Below, in pieces: positions 23,876 through 33,117 of a stretch of DNA of 64,000 nt; the stretch's first letter is position 1, and each line of letters starts with the position of its first letter. The position numbers and the translations under genes were made by a program. The stretch is from assembly GCA_020632755.1 (NCBI GenBank), contig JACKEY010000006.1, positions 372,001 to 436,000 on the forward strand, in the 5' to 3' direction. This DNA comes from Alphaproteobacteria bacterium. GTDB taxonomy: Bacteria; Myxococcota_A; UBA796; UBA2385. Below the pieces are notes generated by a model. That model ran no database searches and was not told where the DNA came from. It was given only the letters and a program-made list of their open reading frames with translations.

Positions 23876-24412
23876 ATGACCCCCGCATACCAGACCTACG
23901 AGCGGATGAAGGCCTTCGTCGGCTTCGACGATGCCGACGCCGGGCGCCTGCGCCGCCTGGCCCCCGTCTTCGCGAAGCACGGCGCTACCATCACCGACGG
24001 CTTCTACGCGACCCTCGAGCAGTACCCCGAGACCGCGAAGCTCATCGAGGGCCGCGTCGACGCGCTCAAGGCGACCCACCACCGGTGGATGCAGGAGCTG
24101 TTCTCCGGCTCGTACGAGCAGGAGTACTTCGACAACCGCATGCGCATCGGCGTGGCCCACGTGCGCATCGGCCTGGATCCGATGTTCGTCGAAGGTGTGA
24201 TGAGCTACCTGCGGACCGCCGGGCTGCTCGCCATCCGCGAGGAGTTCGCCGACGCCGAAGAGGTCTCCGTGCTGGCCGGTTCCTACGTGAAGGTGCTGGA
24301 CCTCGACCTGCTGGTCATCAACCTGGCCTACGGGGACGAGCGCCTGGATCGCCTGACGCGGTTCACCGGCATGAGCCGCAAGCTGCTGGAGCGCTGCATC
24401 GTCCACGGCTGA
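23876..24412 (+). CDS. Protoglobin / globin-coupled-sensor domain protein
   Basis: 178 residues from ATG 23876, with cggag upstream. The sequence is a stand-alone sensor globin: KAFVGFDDADAGRLRRLAPV at the start, TDGFYATLEQYPETAKLIEG, and RMRIGVAHVRIGLDPMFVEG, whose His is the probable proximal haem ligand. Such domains bind O2, CO or NO and usually control a fused output module. Here there is none, so it would act through a partner such as the roadblock protein encoded 22 bases upstream. That pairing is inference from spacing. Confidence 0.82.
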   Translation: MTPAYQTYERMKAFVGFDDADAGRLRRLAPVFAKHGATITDGFYATLEQYPETAKLIEGRVDALKATHHRWMQELFSGSYEQEYFDNRMRIGVAHVRIGLDPMFVEGVMSYLRTAGLLAIREEFADAEEVSVLAGSYVKVLDLDLLVINLAYGDERLDRLTRFTGMSRKLLERCIVHG

Positions 24413-24424
24413 TCCCGCCGTGTG

Positions 24425-24485
24425 CATGGTCCCCGCCGCGGTGGGCTATCAGGGTTGCCCACCCTGCCACCGCGGAGGGACCATG
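24425..24485 (+). promoter_or_regulatory. 61-base RNA fold that sequesters the start of the HerA-like gene
   Basis: CATGGTCCC-CG-CCGCGGTGG (24425-24444) is complementary to CCACCGCGG-A-GGGACCATG (24467-24485): 18 base pairs with one small internal loop. Inside lies a second hairpin, CAGGGT-TGCCC-ACCCTG (24450-24466). The right arm contains the ribosome site (gcggaggga) and the ATG at 24483. The fold could hide the translation start, as riboswitches and autoregulated leaders do, or be a binding site at DNA level. Confidence 0.6.
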
Positions 24486-26927
24486 TCCGATCTGCCGCCG
24501 CTGGACCTCGCCCTGCTGGGCGAGGGCATGTACCTGGGCCGTCGCGAGGACGGTGCGCCCTTCCAGCTCGACCCGTCGCGCCTGCGCACCCACGGCGTCG
24601 TCGTCGGCATGACCGGCAGCGGCAAGACCGGGCTGTGCGTCGTGATGCTCGAGGAGCTCGCGGCGGCGGGGGTCCCGGTCATCGCCATCGATCCCAAGGG
24701 CGACCTGGGCAACCTGGCGCTGATGTTCCCGGACGCCCGGGCCCAGGACTTCGCGCCGTGGACGAGCTCGGCGGCCGAGGCCGAGAAGCTGTCCGCGGTC
24801 TGGCGCGACGGCCGGGCCCACGCGGGGCTGCAGCCGGAGCTCGTGGCGGCGCTGCGCGAGCGGCTGGCGCTGACGCTGTACACGCCGGGGTCCGAGGCGG
24901 GCACCGGGGTCGACCTGCTGGGGGCCTTCCGGCGGCCGACCGGGGTCGCGGCGTCCGACCCCGATGTGCGACGGGCCCTGGTGGCGGGGACCGTGTCGGG
25001 CCTGCTGGGGCTGGCCGGACGGGACGCCGACCCGGTCCGGGATCCTGCGCACATCGTGCTGAGCACCATCCTGGACGCGGCCTGGTCGGCCGGCGAGGAC
25101 CCTGACCTGGAGACCCTGGTCCTGCGGCTGGTGGACCCGCCCTTCGAGAAGGTGGGCGTGTTCCCGCTGGACCGCTTCTTCCCGCCCGACGACCGCATGA
25201 AGCTGGCGATGGCGCTCAACGGTGTGCTGGCCAGTCCGACCTTCGCGGCGTGGACCCGCGGGGTGGCGCTGGACATGGACGAGCTGCTGGGCACCGGCGA
25301 CCGCCCGGCCCACAGCGACGGGCGCACTCCGGTGCACGTGTTCAGCCTGGCGCACCTGGGGGACGCCGAGCGGGCCTTCTTCCTGTCGCTGCTGCTCGGG
25401 CGGCTGCAGGCCTGGAGCCGCGCGCAGCCCGGCACGGAAGCCCTGCGGGCGCTGTTGTTCTTCGACGAGGTCGCGGGCTTCCTGCCGCCCCATCCCAAGG
25501 ACCCGCCGACCAAGGCCCCGCTGCTGGCCATGATGAAGCAGGCCCGCGCGGTCGGCCTGGGCGTGCTGCTGGCGACCCAGAACCCCGTCGACGTCGACTA
25601 CAAGGCCCTGTCCAACGCCGGCCTGTGGTTCATCGGCCGGCTGCAGACCCGCCAGGACCGCGACCGGCTGCTCAAGGGCATCGGCACGCCAGAGCTCGAC
25701 GAGCGGGTCGCCGACCTGGGCAAGCGCAGCTTCCTGGTGGTCGACGCCAAGGCCGACGCGCCTGCGGTGTTCGGCACCCGCTTCGCCGCATCCTGGCTGC
25801 GCGGTCCGTTCACCCGGGCCGAGATCCGCGCGGCCCACGACCTCGGGCTGGTCGACGCCCCGCAGGTCCCCGCCTCGTCGACGCCGGCTCCGGCCCCTTC
25901 GCCAGCGGTGGCGGCATCGGCGGCGGCGGCCTCCTCCCCGGCCTCCTCCTCCCCGGCCTCCTCCTCTCCCACCTCCTCCTCCCCCGACGGGCTCCTGGGC
26001 GCGCCACCCCCGGCCCCCGGGGACGTCGCCTTCCTCGACCCGCGGGTCGCCTTCGCCGAGCGCTTCGGCGGGGTGTTCGCCGACGACGCGACGCCGCTGC
26101 CCGCCGACGGCCGCCCGGTGCTCCGCCCCGTGCTGTGGGCCGAGCTGGCGCTGCGGTTCGACGAGCGCAACGGCTTCCTGCTCGAGACCCACGAACACCG
26201 CGTCTGGACACCGCTCGGTGACGCCCTGGGGGACCCCGTCGCCGTGCCCCTGCAGCCCGACGATCTGCTGGCCGCCGCGCCGGCCGGGGCCCGCTTCCAG
26301 CCGCTCCCCACCTGGCTCGACGAAGCGGCCGAGCTGCGCGCCGTGCGCGAGCGCATCGTCGAGGCGGTCTACCGCGACGAGTCCCGCGGGCAGCTGGTGC
26401 ACGCCGCCCTGAAGCTGTACGCCCGGGGGGACGAAGCGGCCGAGGCCTTCCGCGCCCGCGTCGACGCGGCCATCCAGGAGCGGATCGACGCCCGGGTGGC
26501 GAAGCTGGAGGCTTCGTACCGCACCCGCGCCGAGCGGCTGGAGGGGCGGATCAAGTCGCACGAGGCGCGCATCGCCGAGCTCGAGGGCACCGTGCGGGCG
26601 CGCAAGTCCGAGGAGGTGGTCAACGTCGGCGAGACCATCTTCAGCTGGTTCTCGGGGCGGAAGAAGAGCGTGTCGACCGCGATGCGCCACCGGAACCAGA
26701 CGGTCGCGGCCGAGGAGCGGGCCGCGCGGGCCCGGCAGGAGCTGTCCGACCTGGAGCAGGAGGCCTACGAGCTGGACAACCAGCTGGCGGCCGAGGTCGC
26801 GGCCATCGAGAAGGAGGAGCGGGCGGCCCGCGACGGCATCGAGGAGCGCCCGGTGCAGCTGGAGCGCTCGGACCTGGACCTGCGCCGCTTCGGTATCCTG
26901 TGGGTGCCGGCGACCCGGCGCGTCTGA
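24483..26927 (+). CDS. HerA/FtsK-like ATPase with coiled-coil tail
   Basis: 814 residues from ATG 24483, the start codon inside the hairpin. A Walker A motif (VVGMTGSGKTGL, residues 41-52) opens a DUF87/HerA-type ATPase core. VPVIAIDPKGDLGNLALMFP and Walker B LRALLFFDEVAGFLPPHPKD (near 325) follow, then LATQNPVDVDYKALSNAGLW, a conserved patch in this group. A low-complexity Ser/Ala/Pro linker (near 475-500) separates it from a C-terminal half with a long coiled coil (about 650-790). HerA-like ATPases are hexameric DNA or protein translocases. The fused tail may give a partner or membrane contact. No nuclease gene is adjacent, so a DNA-repair role is not shown. Confidence 0.8.
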   Translation: MSDLPPLDLALLGEGMYLGRREDGAPFQLDPSRLRTHGVVVGMTGSGKTGLCVVMLEELAAAGVPVIAIDPKGDLGNLALMFPDARAQDFAPWTSSAAEAEKLSAVWRDGRAHAGLQPELVAALRERLALTLYTPGSEAGTGVDLLGAFRRPTGVAASDPDVRRALVAGTVSGLLGLAGRDADPVRDPAHIVLSTILDAAWSAGEDPDLETLVLRLVDPPFEKVGVFPLDRFFPPDDRMKLAMALNGVLASPTFAAWTRGVALDMDELLGTGDRPAHSDGRTPVHVFSLAHLGDAERAFFLSLLLGRLQAWSRAQPGTEALRALLFFDEVAGFLPPHPKDPPTKAPLLAMMKQARAVGLGVLLATQNPVDVDYKALSNAGLWFIGRLQTRQDRDRLLKGIGTPELDERVADLGKRSFLVVDAKADAPAVFGTRFAASWLRGPFTRAEIRAAHDLGLVDAPQVPASSTPAPAPSPAVAASAAAASSPASSSPASSSPTSSSPDGLLGAPPPAPGDVAFLDPRVAFAERFGGVFADDATPLPADGRPVLRPVLWAELALRFDERNGFLLETHEHRVWTPLGDALGDPVAVPLQPDDLLAAAPAGARFQPLPTWLDEAAELRAVRERIVEAVYRDESRGQLVHAALKLYARGDEAAEAFRARVDAAIQERIDARVAKLEASYRTRAERLEGRIKSHEARIAELEGTVRARKSEEVVNVGETIFSWFSGRKKSVSTAMRHRNQTVAAEERAARARQELSDLEQEAYELDNQLAAEVAAIEKEERAARDGIEERPVQLERSDLDLRRFGILWVPATRRV

Positions 26928-26952
26928 GCGCGGTCCCACCGGCGGAGGTCCC

Positions 26953-27852
26953 GTGTTCGTCTGTCCGGTCACCGGGGGTCGCCTGTCGAGCGGCCTCTCT
27001 CCCGAGGGTCGCCAGTACCCGGCCCTCGACGGGATCCCGGTGCTGGTGCCGGATCCCGACCGCTTCCTGGCGCGCCACGGCCCGGGCGCCTGGGACCTGG
27101 CCGGCGGCTTGCCCACCGCCCGCTACGAAGACCTGCCCATCGATGCGCCCGACGCGGTGACCCCGCACCTGCCGCCCCGGGCGCTGGGCGGGCGCGGCGG
27201 GTTCGCCAAGTGGCTCGGCGAGCTGGGCGACCGCTGTCCCGACGCGGTGTGCGCCGCCTGGGGCCGGGACCTCGCGCCCCACGGCCGCGCCCTGGATGTC
27301 GGCTGCGGAGTGGGCGGCATGTCGCGGCGCATGGTCACGGCCAACCGGCTGACCTGGGCCTTCGACATCTCCCCCCGTGCGGTGCTGCTGACCCGGGATC
27401 TGCTGGGCGGCGGCATCACCGAGACCCAGGTCCCGACGCACCGCGGGGGCCTGCAGCGGGTGCGGGTGCCCTTCGCGCCCATCGACAGCCGCACGCTGAC
27501 GCTGTGCATCGCCGATGCCTCGCAGCCGCCCTTCCCCGAGAACGCCTTCGCGTGGATCCACCTGGGCAACGTGCTGGACATGGCGGACGACAAGTCCGCG
27601 GGCATCCTGCTGGCCGCCAGCGCCATGCTGCTGCCGGGCGGGCTGCTGACCGTGTCGACCCCCTACGACACCGACGAGCCGCCCGTCCTGGACGCCGTCG
27701 CCCCCGAGAACGAGCTGCGCGAGACCCTGGGCGGGCTGGGACTGTCGATCATCGACGAAGACGAGCACGTGCCCTGGGTGATCCGCGAGTACGACCGTGG
27801 CTTCCGCGTGATGTTCAGCCACTGCGTGGCCGCGCGGCGTCCGACCTACTGA
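26953..27852 (+). CDS. SAM-dependent methyltransferase
   Basis: 299 residues from GTG 26953. The N-terminus FVCPVTGGRLSSG...YPALDGIPVLV resembles a reduced Trm112-like zinc-ribbon segment found at the front of some methyltransferases. Motif I is ALDVGCGVGGMSRRM (about 113-127), followed by an acidic strand FDISPRAV and the later ADASQPPFPENAFAWIHLGN with its DNVLDMADD-like active region. The class I Rossmann fold is clear; the substrate is not. It precedes miaB by 21 bases, so a role in RNA modification is possible but unproven. Confidence 0.8.
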   Translation: MFVCPVTGGRLSSGLSPEGRQYPALDGIPVLVPDPDRFLARHGPGAWDLAGGLPTARYEDLPIDAPDAVTPHLPPRALGGRGGFAKWLGELGDRCPDAVCAAWGRDLAPHGRALDVGCGVGGMSRRMVTANRLTWAFDISPRAVLLTRDLLGGGITETQVPTHRGGLQRVRVPFAPIDSRTLTLCIADASQPPFPENAFAWIHLGNVLDMADDKSAGILLAASAMLLPGGLLTVSTPYDTDEPPVLDAVAPENELRETLGGLGLSIIDEDEHVPWVIREYDRGFRVMFSHCVAARRPTY

Positions 27853-27873
27853 CCCCGGGGTTAGGGGGCGGCG

Positions 27874-29295
27874 ATGTCCCGTGACCCCTCCATCGACGCG
27901 CCCGGCCCGGCGGCTTCATCGCCAGCGGCCTCATCCCCGGCGGCCTCATCCCCGGCGACCCGCCGCGTGCACATCCGCACCTTCGGGTGCCAGATGAACG
28001 CCTACGACACGGGCAAGCTCAAGGCCCTGCTGGCCGAAGACGGCTTCGAGCCGACCGAAGACATGGCCGACGCCGACCTGATCGTCGTCAACACCTGCTC
28101 GATCCGCGACAAGCCCGAGCAGAAGCTGCACAGCTTCCTGGGCGAGGCCCGCCACGTGCGCCGCGCCCGCCAGGCCCAGGGCGGCGACGTGATGCTGGCC
28201 GTGGCCGGCTGCGTGGCCCAGCAGGAAGGCGCGAAGCTGCAGCGCCGCTACAAGGATCTGGACCTGGTCTTCGGTCCCGACGCCGTGACCCGGGTGCGCG
28301 AGCTGGTGAAGCGGGCCGAGCACGAGCGCGTGCTGGACACGGACTTCATCGACGCCGACGACTACGTCTTTGCCGACCAGGTCGACCCCGACGCCGACGC
28401 CAGCCCGACCGCCTTCGTGACCATCCAGAAGGGCTGCGACAACAAGTGCACCTTCTGCATCGTGCCGACGACCCGCGGCGGCGAGCTGTCCCGGCCGAGC
28501 GCGCAGATCCTGGAAGAGGTGCGGGCGCTCACGGCCCGCGGCGTCAAGGAGATCACCCTCATCGGCCAGAACGTGAACAGCTACGGGCTGAAGGTCGCCG
28601 GCGAGCGCACCTTCGCCCAGCTGCTCTACGCGGTGGCGGAGCTGCCGGGCGTCGAGCGCATCCGGTACACGACCAGCCACCCGCGCGACATGGGCCCCGA
28701 CGTGGTCCAGGCCTACCGCGACCTGCCCCAGCTGACGTCCCACCTGCACCTGCCCGTGCAGTCCGGCAGCGACGCCGTGCTGCGGCGGATGAAGCGGTTC
28801 TACACCCGCGAGCGCTACCTGCGGCTGGTGGACGAGCTGCGCGCGGCGCGGCCCGATCTGGCCTTGTCCACCGACTTCATCGTGGGCTTCCCCGGTGAGT
28901 CCGATGCGGACTTCGAAGACACGATGGACCTGCTCGGTGCGGTCGGCTTCCACACGAGCTTCTCGTTCCGGTACTCCCCCCGGCCGGGCACGCCCGCGCT
29001 CAAGCTCATCGACCGCGGCGACGAGGTGCCGGCCGACGTCGCCAGCGCGCGGCTGCAGCGGCTGCAGGCCCGCCAGCGCACCCTGGCCCGTGCGGCGATG
29101 GACGCCATGGTCGGCACCGTGCAGCAGGTGCTGGTCGAGGGCTGGTCGCGGAACGATCCGGGCGTCATCTGCGGGCGCACCGGTACCTTCAAGACGATCA
29201 ACTTCCCGGGCGACGTCGCGCTGGTCGGGGCCACCGTCCCGGTGCGGGTCACGACGGCCTACACGAATTCGTTGAAGGGCGAAGCGGTCGCCTGA
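27874..29295 (+). CDS. miaB: tRNA-2-methylthio-N6-dimethylallyladenosine synthase
   Basis: 473 residues from ATG 27874. The protein has the three-part MiaB design. The UPF0004 domain carries three Cys (RTFGCQMNAYDT with Cys39, VNTCSIRDK, AVAGCVAQQEG). The radical-SAM centre follows (QKGCDNKCTFCIVPTTRGGE), then the HLPVQSGSDAVLRRMKRFYT strand and a C-terminal TRAM segment. MiaB uses two [4Fe-4S] clusters to add a methylthio group to i6A37 of tRNAs reading UNN codons. An Ala/Ser/Pro-rich leader of about 28 residues precedes the domain; a later start is not excluded. Confidence 0.93.
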   Translation: MSRDPSIDAPGPAASSPAASSPAASSPATRRVHIRTFGCQMNAYDTGKLKALLAEDGFEPTEDMADADLIVVNTCSIRDKPEQKLHSFLGEARHVRRARQAQGGDVMLAVAGCVAQQEGAKLQRRYKDLDLVFGPDAVTRVRELVKRAEHERVLDTDFIDADDYVFADQVDPDADASPTAFVTIQKGCDNKCTFCIVPTTRGGELSRPSAQILEEVRALTARGVKEITLIGQNVNSYGLKVAGERTFAQLLYAVAELPGVERIRYTTSHPRDMGPDVVQAYRDLPQLTSHLHLPVQSGSDAVLRRMKRFYTRERYLRLVDELRAARPDLALSTDFIVGFPGESDADFEDTMDLLGAVGFHTSFSFRYSPRPGTPALKLIDRGDEVPADVASARLQRLQARQRTLARAAMDAMVGTVQQVLVEGWSRNDPGVICGRTGTFKTINFPGDVALVGATVPVRVTTAYTNSLKGEAVA

Positions 29296-29332
29296 CCGCG
29301 AGACGATAGGGACGCCCGGTCCCGGAGTCACC

Positions 29333-31522
29333 ATGTCCCTGTCCTTCCGCCGCATCGGCCGGTCGGAGCTGCCCGTCGTCGACGGCGCCTCCGATCTCGC
29401 CGGAGTCCTCGACCTCGAAGATGCCCTGTGGGTCGCGACCGCCGCCCCGGTCGACACCCTGCGCGGGGACCCGGTGTTCCTGGCCGCCCTCGACAGCGAC
29501 AAGGACGGCCGCATCCGCAGCGACGAGCTGCGCACGGCCATCGCGTGGCTGCTCGACGCCTTGACCGGCACCAGCGCCATCGGCGATGGCGTGTCGGAGC
29601 TCTCGCTGTCCGCCCTGCAGGCGGACGGGGAAGGAGCACGCCTGCGGGCCGCGGCCCAGCACGCGCTGCGCCTGGCCGGGGCAGGGGATGCGACGCGCAT
29701 CTCGCTGTCCCAGGTGCGCAAGGTCCGGCAGGAGGAAGAGGCGAAGGGCCTGTCTGCCGCGGGCCTGGTCCAGGTCGAGGCCGCCGCCGAGGACGAGGCG
29801 CTGGCCGCGCTGCTGGCCCATGTCATCGAGACGACGGGCGGCAGCGCCCACCCCTCGGGCGGCGTCGCGGTGAGCGGCGCGGACCTGGACCGGTTCGTGG
29901 CCGAGGCGAAGGCCTGGCTGGCGTGGAGCGACCGGCCGACCGGCGACGCCGCCGCCGCCCTGCTGCCGCTCGGTGACGGCACGGGGGCCGCTGCGGCCGC
30001 CCTGGACGCGGTGCGCGAGAAGCTCGAGCAGTACTGGCTGCTGTGCGATGCCGTGGCCCTGGACCCGGCCCTGGCCGACGCCGCGCGGGTCGATCCGGCG
30101 GGCACCGACCTGCTCGACGCCACCCAGGCCACCGCCCTGCTGCGGCGGGCGGCGCTGGCCACGCCGCGCCCCGACGGCGCGCTGTTGCTCGACGGGGCGG
30201 TCAACCCCGCCTGGCGGGGCGAGCTCCAGACGCTGAGCGCCCAGGTGCTGCAGCCCCTGGGCCTGGCCGCCGACGGTCGGCTGGATCGGGCCACCCACGC
30301 GGCCGCTGTCGCGGCGCTGGCTCCCTACCGCGCCTGGCAGGCCGACAAGCCGGCCGACGCCGTGGCCGGTCGCGCGCGGGACGTCGTCGCGGGCCACGCC
30401 GCCGACGAGGCGCTGCACGGCCGGGTCCGCGAGCTGCTGGCCCGGTCCGAGGCCGCTGCGGCCACCCTGGCCGACGTCAAGGACGTCGAGCGGCTGCTGC
30501 TCTACGTGGGCGGCCTGCTGCCCCTGGTGCGGTCCTTCGTCACCATGCCCGACCTGTTCGATCCGGACGCCCGGGCCCTGTTCGAGCGCGGTCGGCTGGT
30601 CATGGACGGCCGCGTCTTCGACCTGGCCGTGCGGGTCACCGACCTGGGCCGCGCGCAGCGCTTCGGCGCGCGCAGCCCGATGTACGTGATGTACGTCGAT
30701 GTCGGCGCGGTCGCCGGCAAGTGGACCGAGCAGGTCGCCGTCCCGGTCACCGCCGGCGAGGCCGGACACCTGATCGAGGGCATGTGGGGCGTGTTCTTCG
30801 ACACCGAAGGCAACGAGCTGCACGCCCAGGTCAACAAGATCGCCGCCAGCCCGATCAGCATCAAGGAAGCGCTGCTGGCGCCCTTCCGCCGCCTGAGCGA
30901 GGCGGTGCAGAAGGCCGCCGACCAGGCGGCGAGCGACCAGACCTCGTCGATGGATGCCCAGGTCGGCGCCCAGGCCGGCAAGGCGGTGGACACGACCACG
31001 AGCGCCACCACCAAGGCCGTCGCCGACGGCCAGGCCGCGCAGGCCGCCAAGGATGCCCCCGCCGCCGCCCCGGCCGCTGCGCCCGCTCCGGCCGCTGCGC
31101 CCGCCGCCCCCGACAAGGGACTGGGGGGCAACCTGCCCCTGTTGCTCGCCGGTGGCGGTGTGGCCGTGGCCGCCGTGGGCAGCGCCGCGACCTATGCGGC
31201 CGAGATGCTGTGGGCCGCCGCCGGTGGGCTCGCGGCGGGCTTCCTGGCCCTGCCCGCCATCTCGTCCCTGTCGGGCAGCCTCGGCCTGGTCGTGCAGCTG
31301 CTGGCCGTGCCGGTGGCCGTCCTGCTGGTCATCGCGGGGCTGCTGCTGGTGCCCTTCCTCATCTACGCGATCCCCGTCAGCCTCGCGACGTGGCTGCGGC
31401 TGCGTCGGCGTGATCTGGCCATGCTGCTCGAAGGCAGCGGCTGGGCCATCAACCGGCGGCTGCGCATGACGTCGGACCAGGCGGCCTGGTACACGCGTGC
31501 CCCGAAGGTCCCCGGTCGGTAG
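29333..31522 (+). CDS. Large membrane protein with an EF-hand motif
   Basis: 729 residues from ATG 29333, with cggag upstream. An EF-hand loop DSDKDGRIRSDE lies at residues 54-65 and could bind calcium. The long middle is helical and Ala-rich. A more structured region (LFERGRLVMDGRVFDLAVRV, MYVMYVDVGAVAGKWTEQVA) lies near 415-500. An Ala/Pro linker (about 570-600) leads to three or four hydrophobic segments (about 605-690). I do not recognise a named family. The gene follows miaB by 37 bases and ends just before a strong hairpin. Confidence 0.7.
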   Translation: MSLSFRRIGRSELPVVDGASDLAGVLDLEDALWVATAAPVDTLRGDPVFLAALDSDKDGRIRSDELRTAIAWLLDALTGTSAIGDGVSELSLSALQADGEGARLRAAAQHALRLAGAGDATRISLSQVRKVRQEEEAKGLSAAGLVQVEAAAEDEALAALLAHVIETTGGSAHPSGGVAVSGADLDRFVAEAKAWLAWSDRPTGDAAAALLPLGDGTGAAAAALDAVREKLEQYWLLCDAVALDPALADAARVDPAGTDLLDATQATALLRRAALATPRPDGALLLDGAVNPAWRGELQTLSAQVLQPLGLAADGRLDRATHAAAVAALAPYRAWQADKPADAVAGRARDVVAGHAADEALHGRVRELLARSEAAAATLADVKDVERLLLYVGGLLPLVRSFVTMPDLFDPDARALFERGRLVMDGRVFDLAVRVTDLGRAQRFGARSPMYVMYVDVGAVAGKWTEQVAVPVTAGEAGHLIEGMWGVFFDTEGNELHAQVNKIAASPISIKEALLAPFRRLSEAVQKAADQAASDQTSSMDAQVGAQAGKAVDTTTSATTKAVADGQAAQAAKDAPAAAPAAAPAPAAAPAAPDKGLGGNLPLLLAGGGVAVAAVGSAATYAAEMLWAAAGGLAAGFLALPAISSLSGSLGLVVQLLAVPVAVLLVIAGLLLVPFLIYAIPVSLATWLRLRRRDLAMLLEGSGWAINRRLRMTSDQAAWYTRAPKVPGR

Positions 31523-31542
31523 GCCGCGCGGGACATTCCCTG

Positions 31543-31580
31543 ACCCCTGTCTCCAGCTGTCAGTGGCGGGAGGCAGGGGT
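31543..31580 (+). terminator. Stem-loop downstream of the EF-hand membrane protein gene
   Basis: ACCCCTG-T-CTCC (from 31543) pairs with GGAG-G-CAGGGGT (ending 31580): 12 pairs with one T-G wobble and a loop of about 14 bases. It begins 21 bases after the stop codon. There is no T tract, as is common for terminators in very GC-rich genomes, so it could also be a leader element of the next gene. Confidence 0.5.
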
Positions 31581-31681
31581 GTACTCGGCCCTGCGAACAG
31601 GGGACCATGAAACCGGAGGGTTACTCCAGGAGGTCCCTGGCTCGCGCGGTCCGCGGCCCGGTCCCTCGAGGAGCGGGGTCC

Positions 31682-33028
31682 ATGGGTGATGTACGAGTCC
31701 GGCCACAGGAAGACAACGTCGACCTGTTGATGGCCGTGTGGCGCCACCGGCGCTCGGGTGAATTGGTGTTGTGGCTGCGGGGTCAGCGTCCCGTGCGGGC
31801 GGCCGTGGCCGACGGCGGGCTGGTGCGCCCGGCCCAGGTCGTGCTGCTGTCGCAGGCCGTGACCCGGGGGCGGATCCGCTTCGAGCCGGGTCCGGCCCGT
31901 GGCGACGGGCGGCGTCGCGCCGTGGGGCGCGTGCTCCTGGCGGCGGCGCGGCGGCTCGGCGGCGGCGACCTGCCCGAGGGCCGGCTGGCCGTCGGCGTCC
32001 CCCCCGACGAGCTCCGCGAGCTGGTGGGGGATCCGCTGGTCGATCGGCTGCTGGGGCGACGCGTCAGCGCCGATGCCCTGCTGCGCGACGGGTCCCTGGC
32101 CCGCGCCGAGCTGGTGGCGCTGGTGCGCGTCGGCGCGCTGGTCGTCGCCGAGGGGGATGCCAGCGAAGAAGCCGACACCGTGGGCTTCCGACCGGTCGCC
32201 TGCGACGCGACCTGGTCGGTGCCTCCGTCGGTGCCGCCGGCCCCGCAGGTCCCTTCGCCGCGGGCACAGCGGCGGGTGACCGTGCGCCTGGGCCCTGCGG
32301 AGGACGCGTCCGTGGGGCCGCAGCAGCGCGCACCGCAAGCCGCGATCTGCTTCGTCGCGGGGGTCGAGCGAGGGCCGACGGTGCTGCGCGCCCCCGGCGA
32401 GCCCCTGCCGGAGGTCGCGGCAGAGGCGCCGACCCAGGAGGTCGCGCCCGCCCCGACCCCTGTCGTCGAGCCCGACCTGCCGCTGTTCGTGGCGCCGGAG
32501 ATCGAGCCCCTCGACGACGAGCCGCCCCTGTTCGTGGCCCCCGACTTCGAGGCCCCCGACTTCGAGGCCCCCCTGTTCGACGAGCCGACCATCGACGAGC
32601 CGACCACCGGCGAGCCGACCACCGACGAGCCGACCTTCGAGCCCACCCTGGCCCCGGCTGCGGTCGAGCGTGCGCGACGCCCCGCCGGGCCCGGCCTGCC
32701 GCGGGTGCCGCTGATCGGGCCCGCCACCGCCGTGATCGGCCTCGCCCCCGAGGTCGCCAGCGTGCAGGAGATCCTGATCGAGCGGGCCCGCGAGTCCCTG
32801 GAGCTGGGCGAGCTCCCCGAGGCACACGACGTGCTGCAGCGCGCCTTCCAGCTGCACCCCGGGAACCCCCGCGTGCTCGTGCACCTGGCCTGGACCGAGG
32901 TGCTCCTGGACCCCGCCGCTCGCGAGGTCATCCTGCAGCGGGTCTACTCGGCGGTCACCCACGCGCCGGACGACCCGGTCGTGCACGGCTTCGCCGCCGA
33001 GATCAGCTACGTCCTCCGCTCGGCCTGA
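31682..33028 (+). CDS. DUF4388-like acidic protein, paralog 1
   Basis: 448 residues from ATG 31682, chosen for the gaggag 9-14 bases upstream; an ATG at 31607 would add 25 residues. The N-terminus (NVDLLMAVWRHRRSGELVLW, then AVADGGLVRPAQVV) resembles a DUF4388/PATAN-type domain. The middle is a long acidic Pro/Glu-rich linker with short repeats (IDEPTTGEPTTDEPT). The C-terminal 100 residues are helical and TPR-like (ARESLELGELPEAHDVLQRA). The next gene has the same design and several identical phrases (VADGGLV, CFVAGVE/CFVGGVD), so the two are tandem paralogs. Role unknown, perhaps signalling scaffolds. Confidence 0.7.
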   Translation: MGDVRVRPQEDNVDLLMAVWRHRRSGELVLWLRGQRPVRAAVADGGLVRPAQVVLLSQAVTRGRIRFEPGPARGDGRRRAVGRVLLAAARRLGGGDLPEGRLAVGVPPDELRELVGDPLVDRLLGRRVSADALLRDGSLARAELVALVRVGALVVAEGDASEEADTVGFRPVACDATWSVPPSVPPAPQVPSPRAQRRVTVRLGPAEDASVGPQQRAPQAAICFVAGVERGPTVLRAPGEPLPEVAAEAPTQEVAPAPTPVVEPDLPLFVAPEIEPLDDEPPLFVAPDFEAPDFEAPLFDEPTIDEPTTGEPTTDEPTFEPTLAPAAVERARRPAGPGLPRVPLIGPATAVIGLAPEVASVQEILIERARESLELGELPEAHDVLQRAFQLHPGNPRVLVHLAWTEVLLDPAAREVILQRVYSAVTHAPDDPVVHGFAAEISYVLRSA

Positions 33029-33117
33029 GGCGCACTCGCCGTCGCAGCGGGGCTCGTGGCTGTGGTATCACGGGCGGGAGACGCCCCTGTCGGGGTGGAG
33101 CCTGACCTGGACGAAGC

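Noticed and set aside
27874..29295. Radical-SAM protein as a maturase for the small peptides
   Set aside because: All motifs, including the UPF0004 cysteines and TRAM end, are those of MiaB, and the gene is 16-30 kb from the peptide genes.
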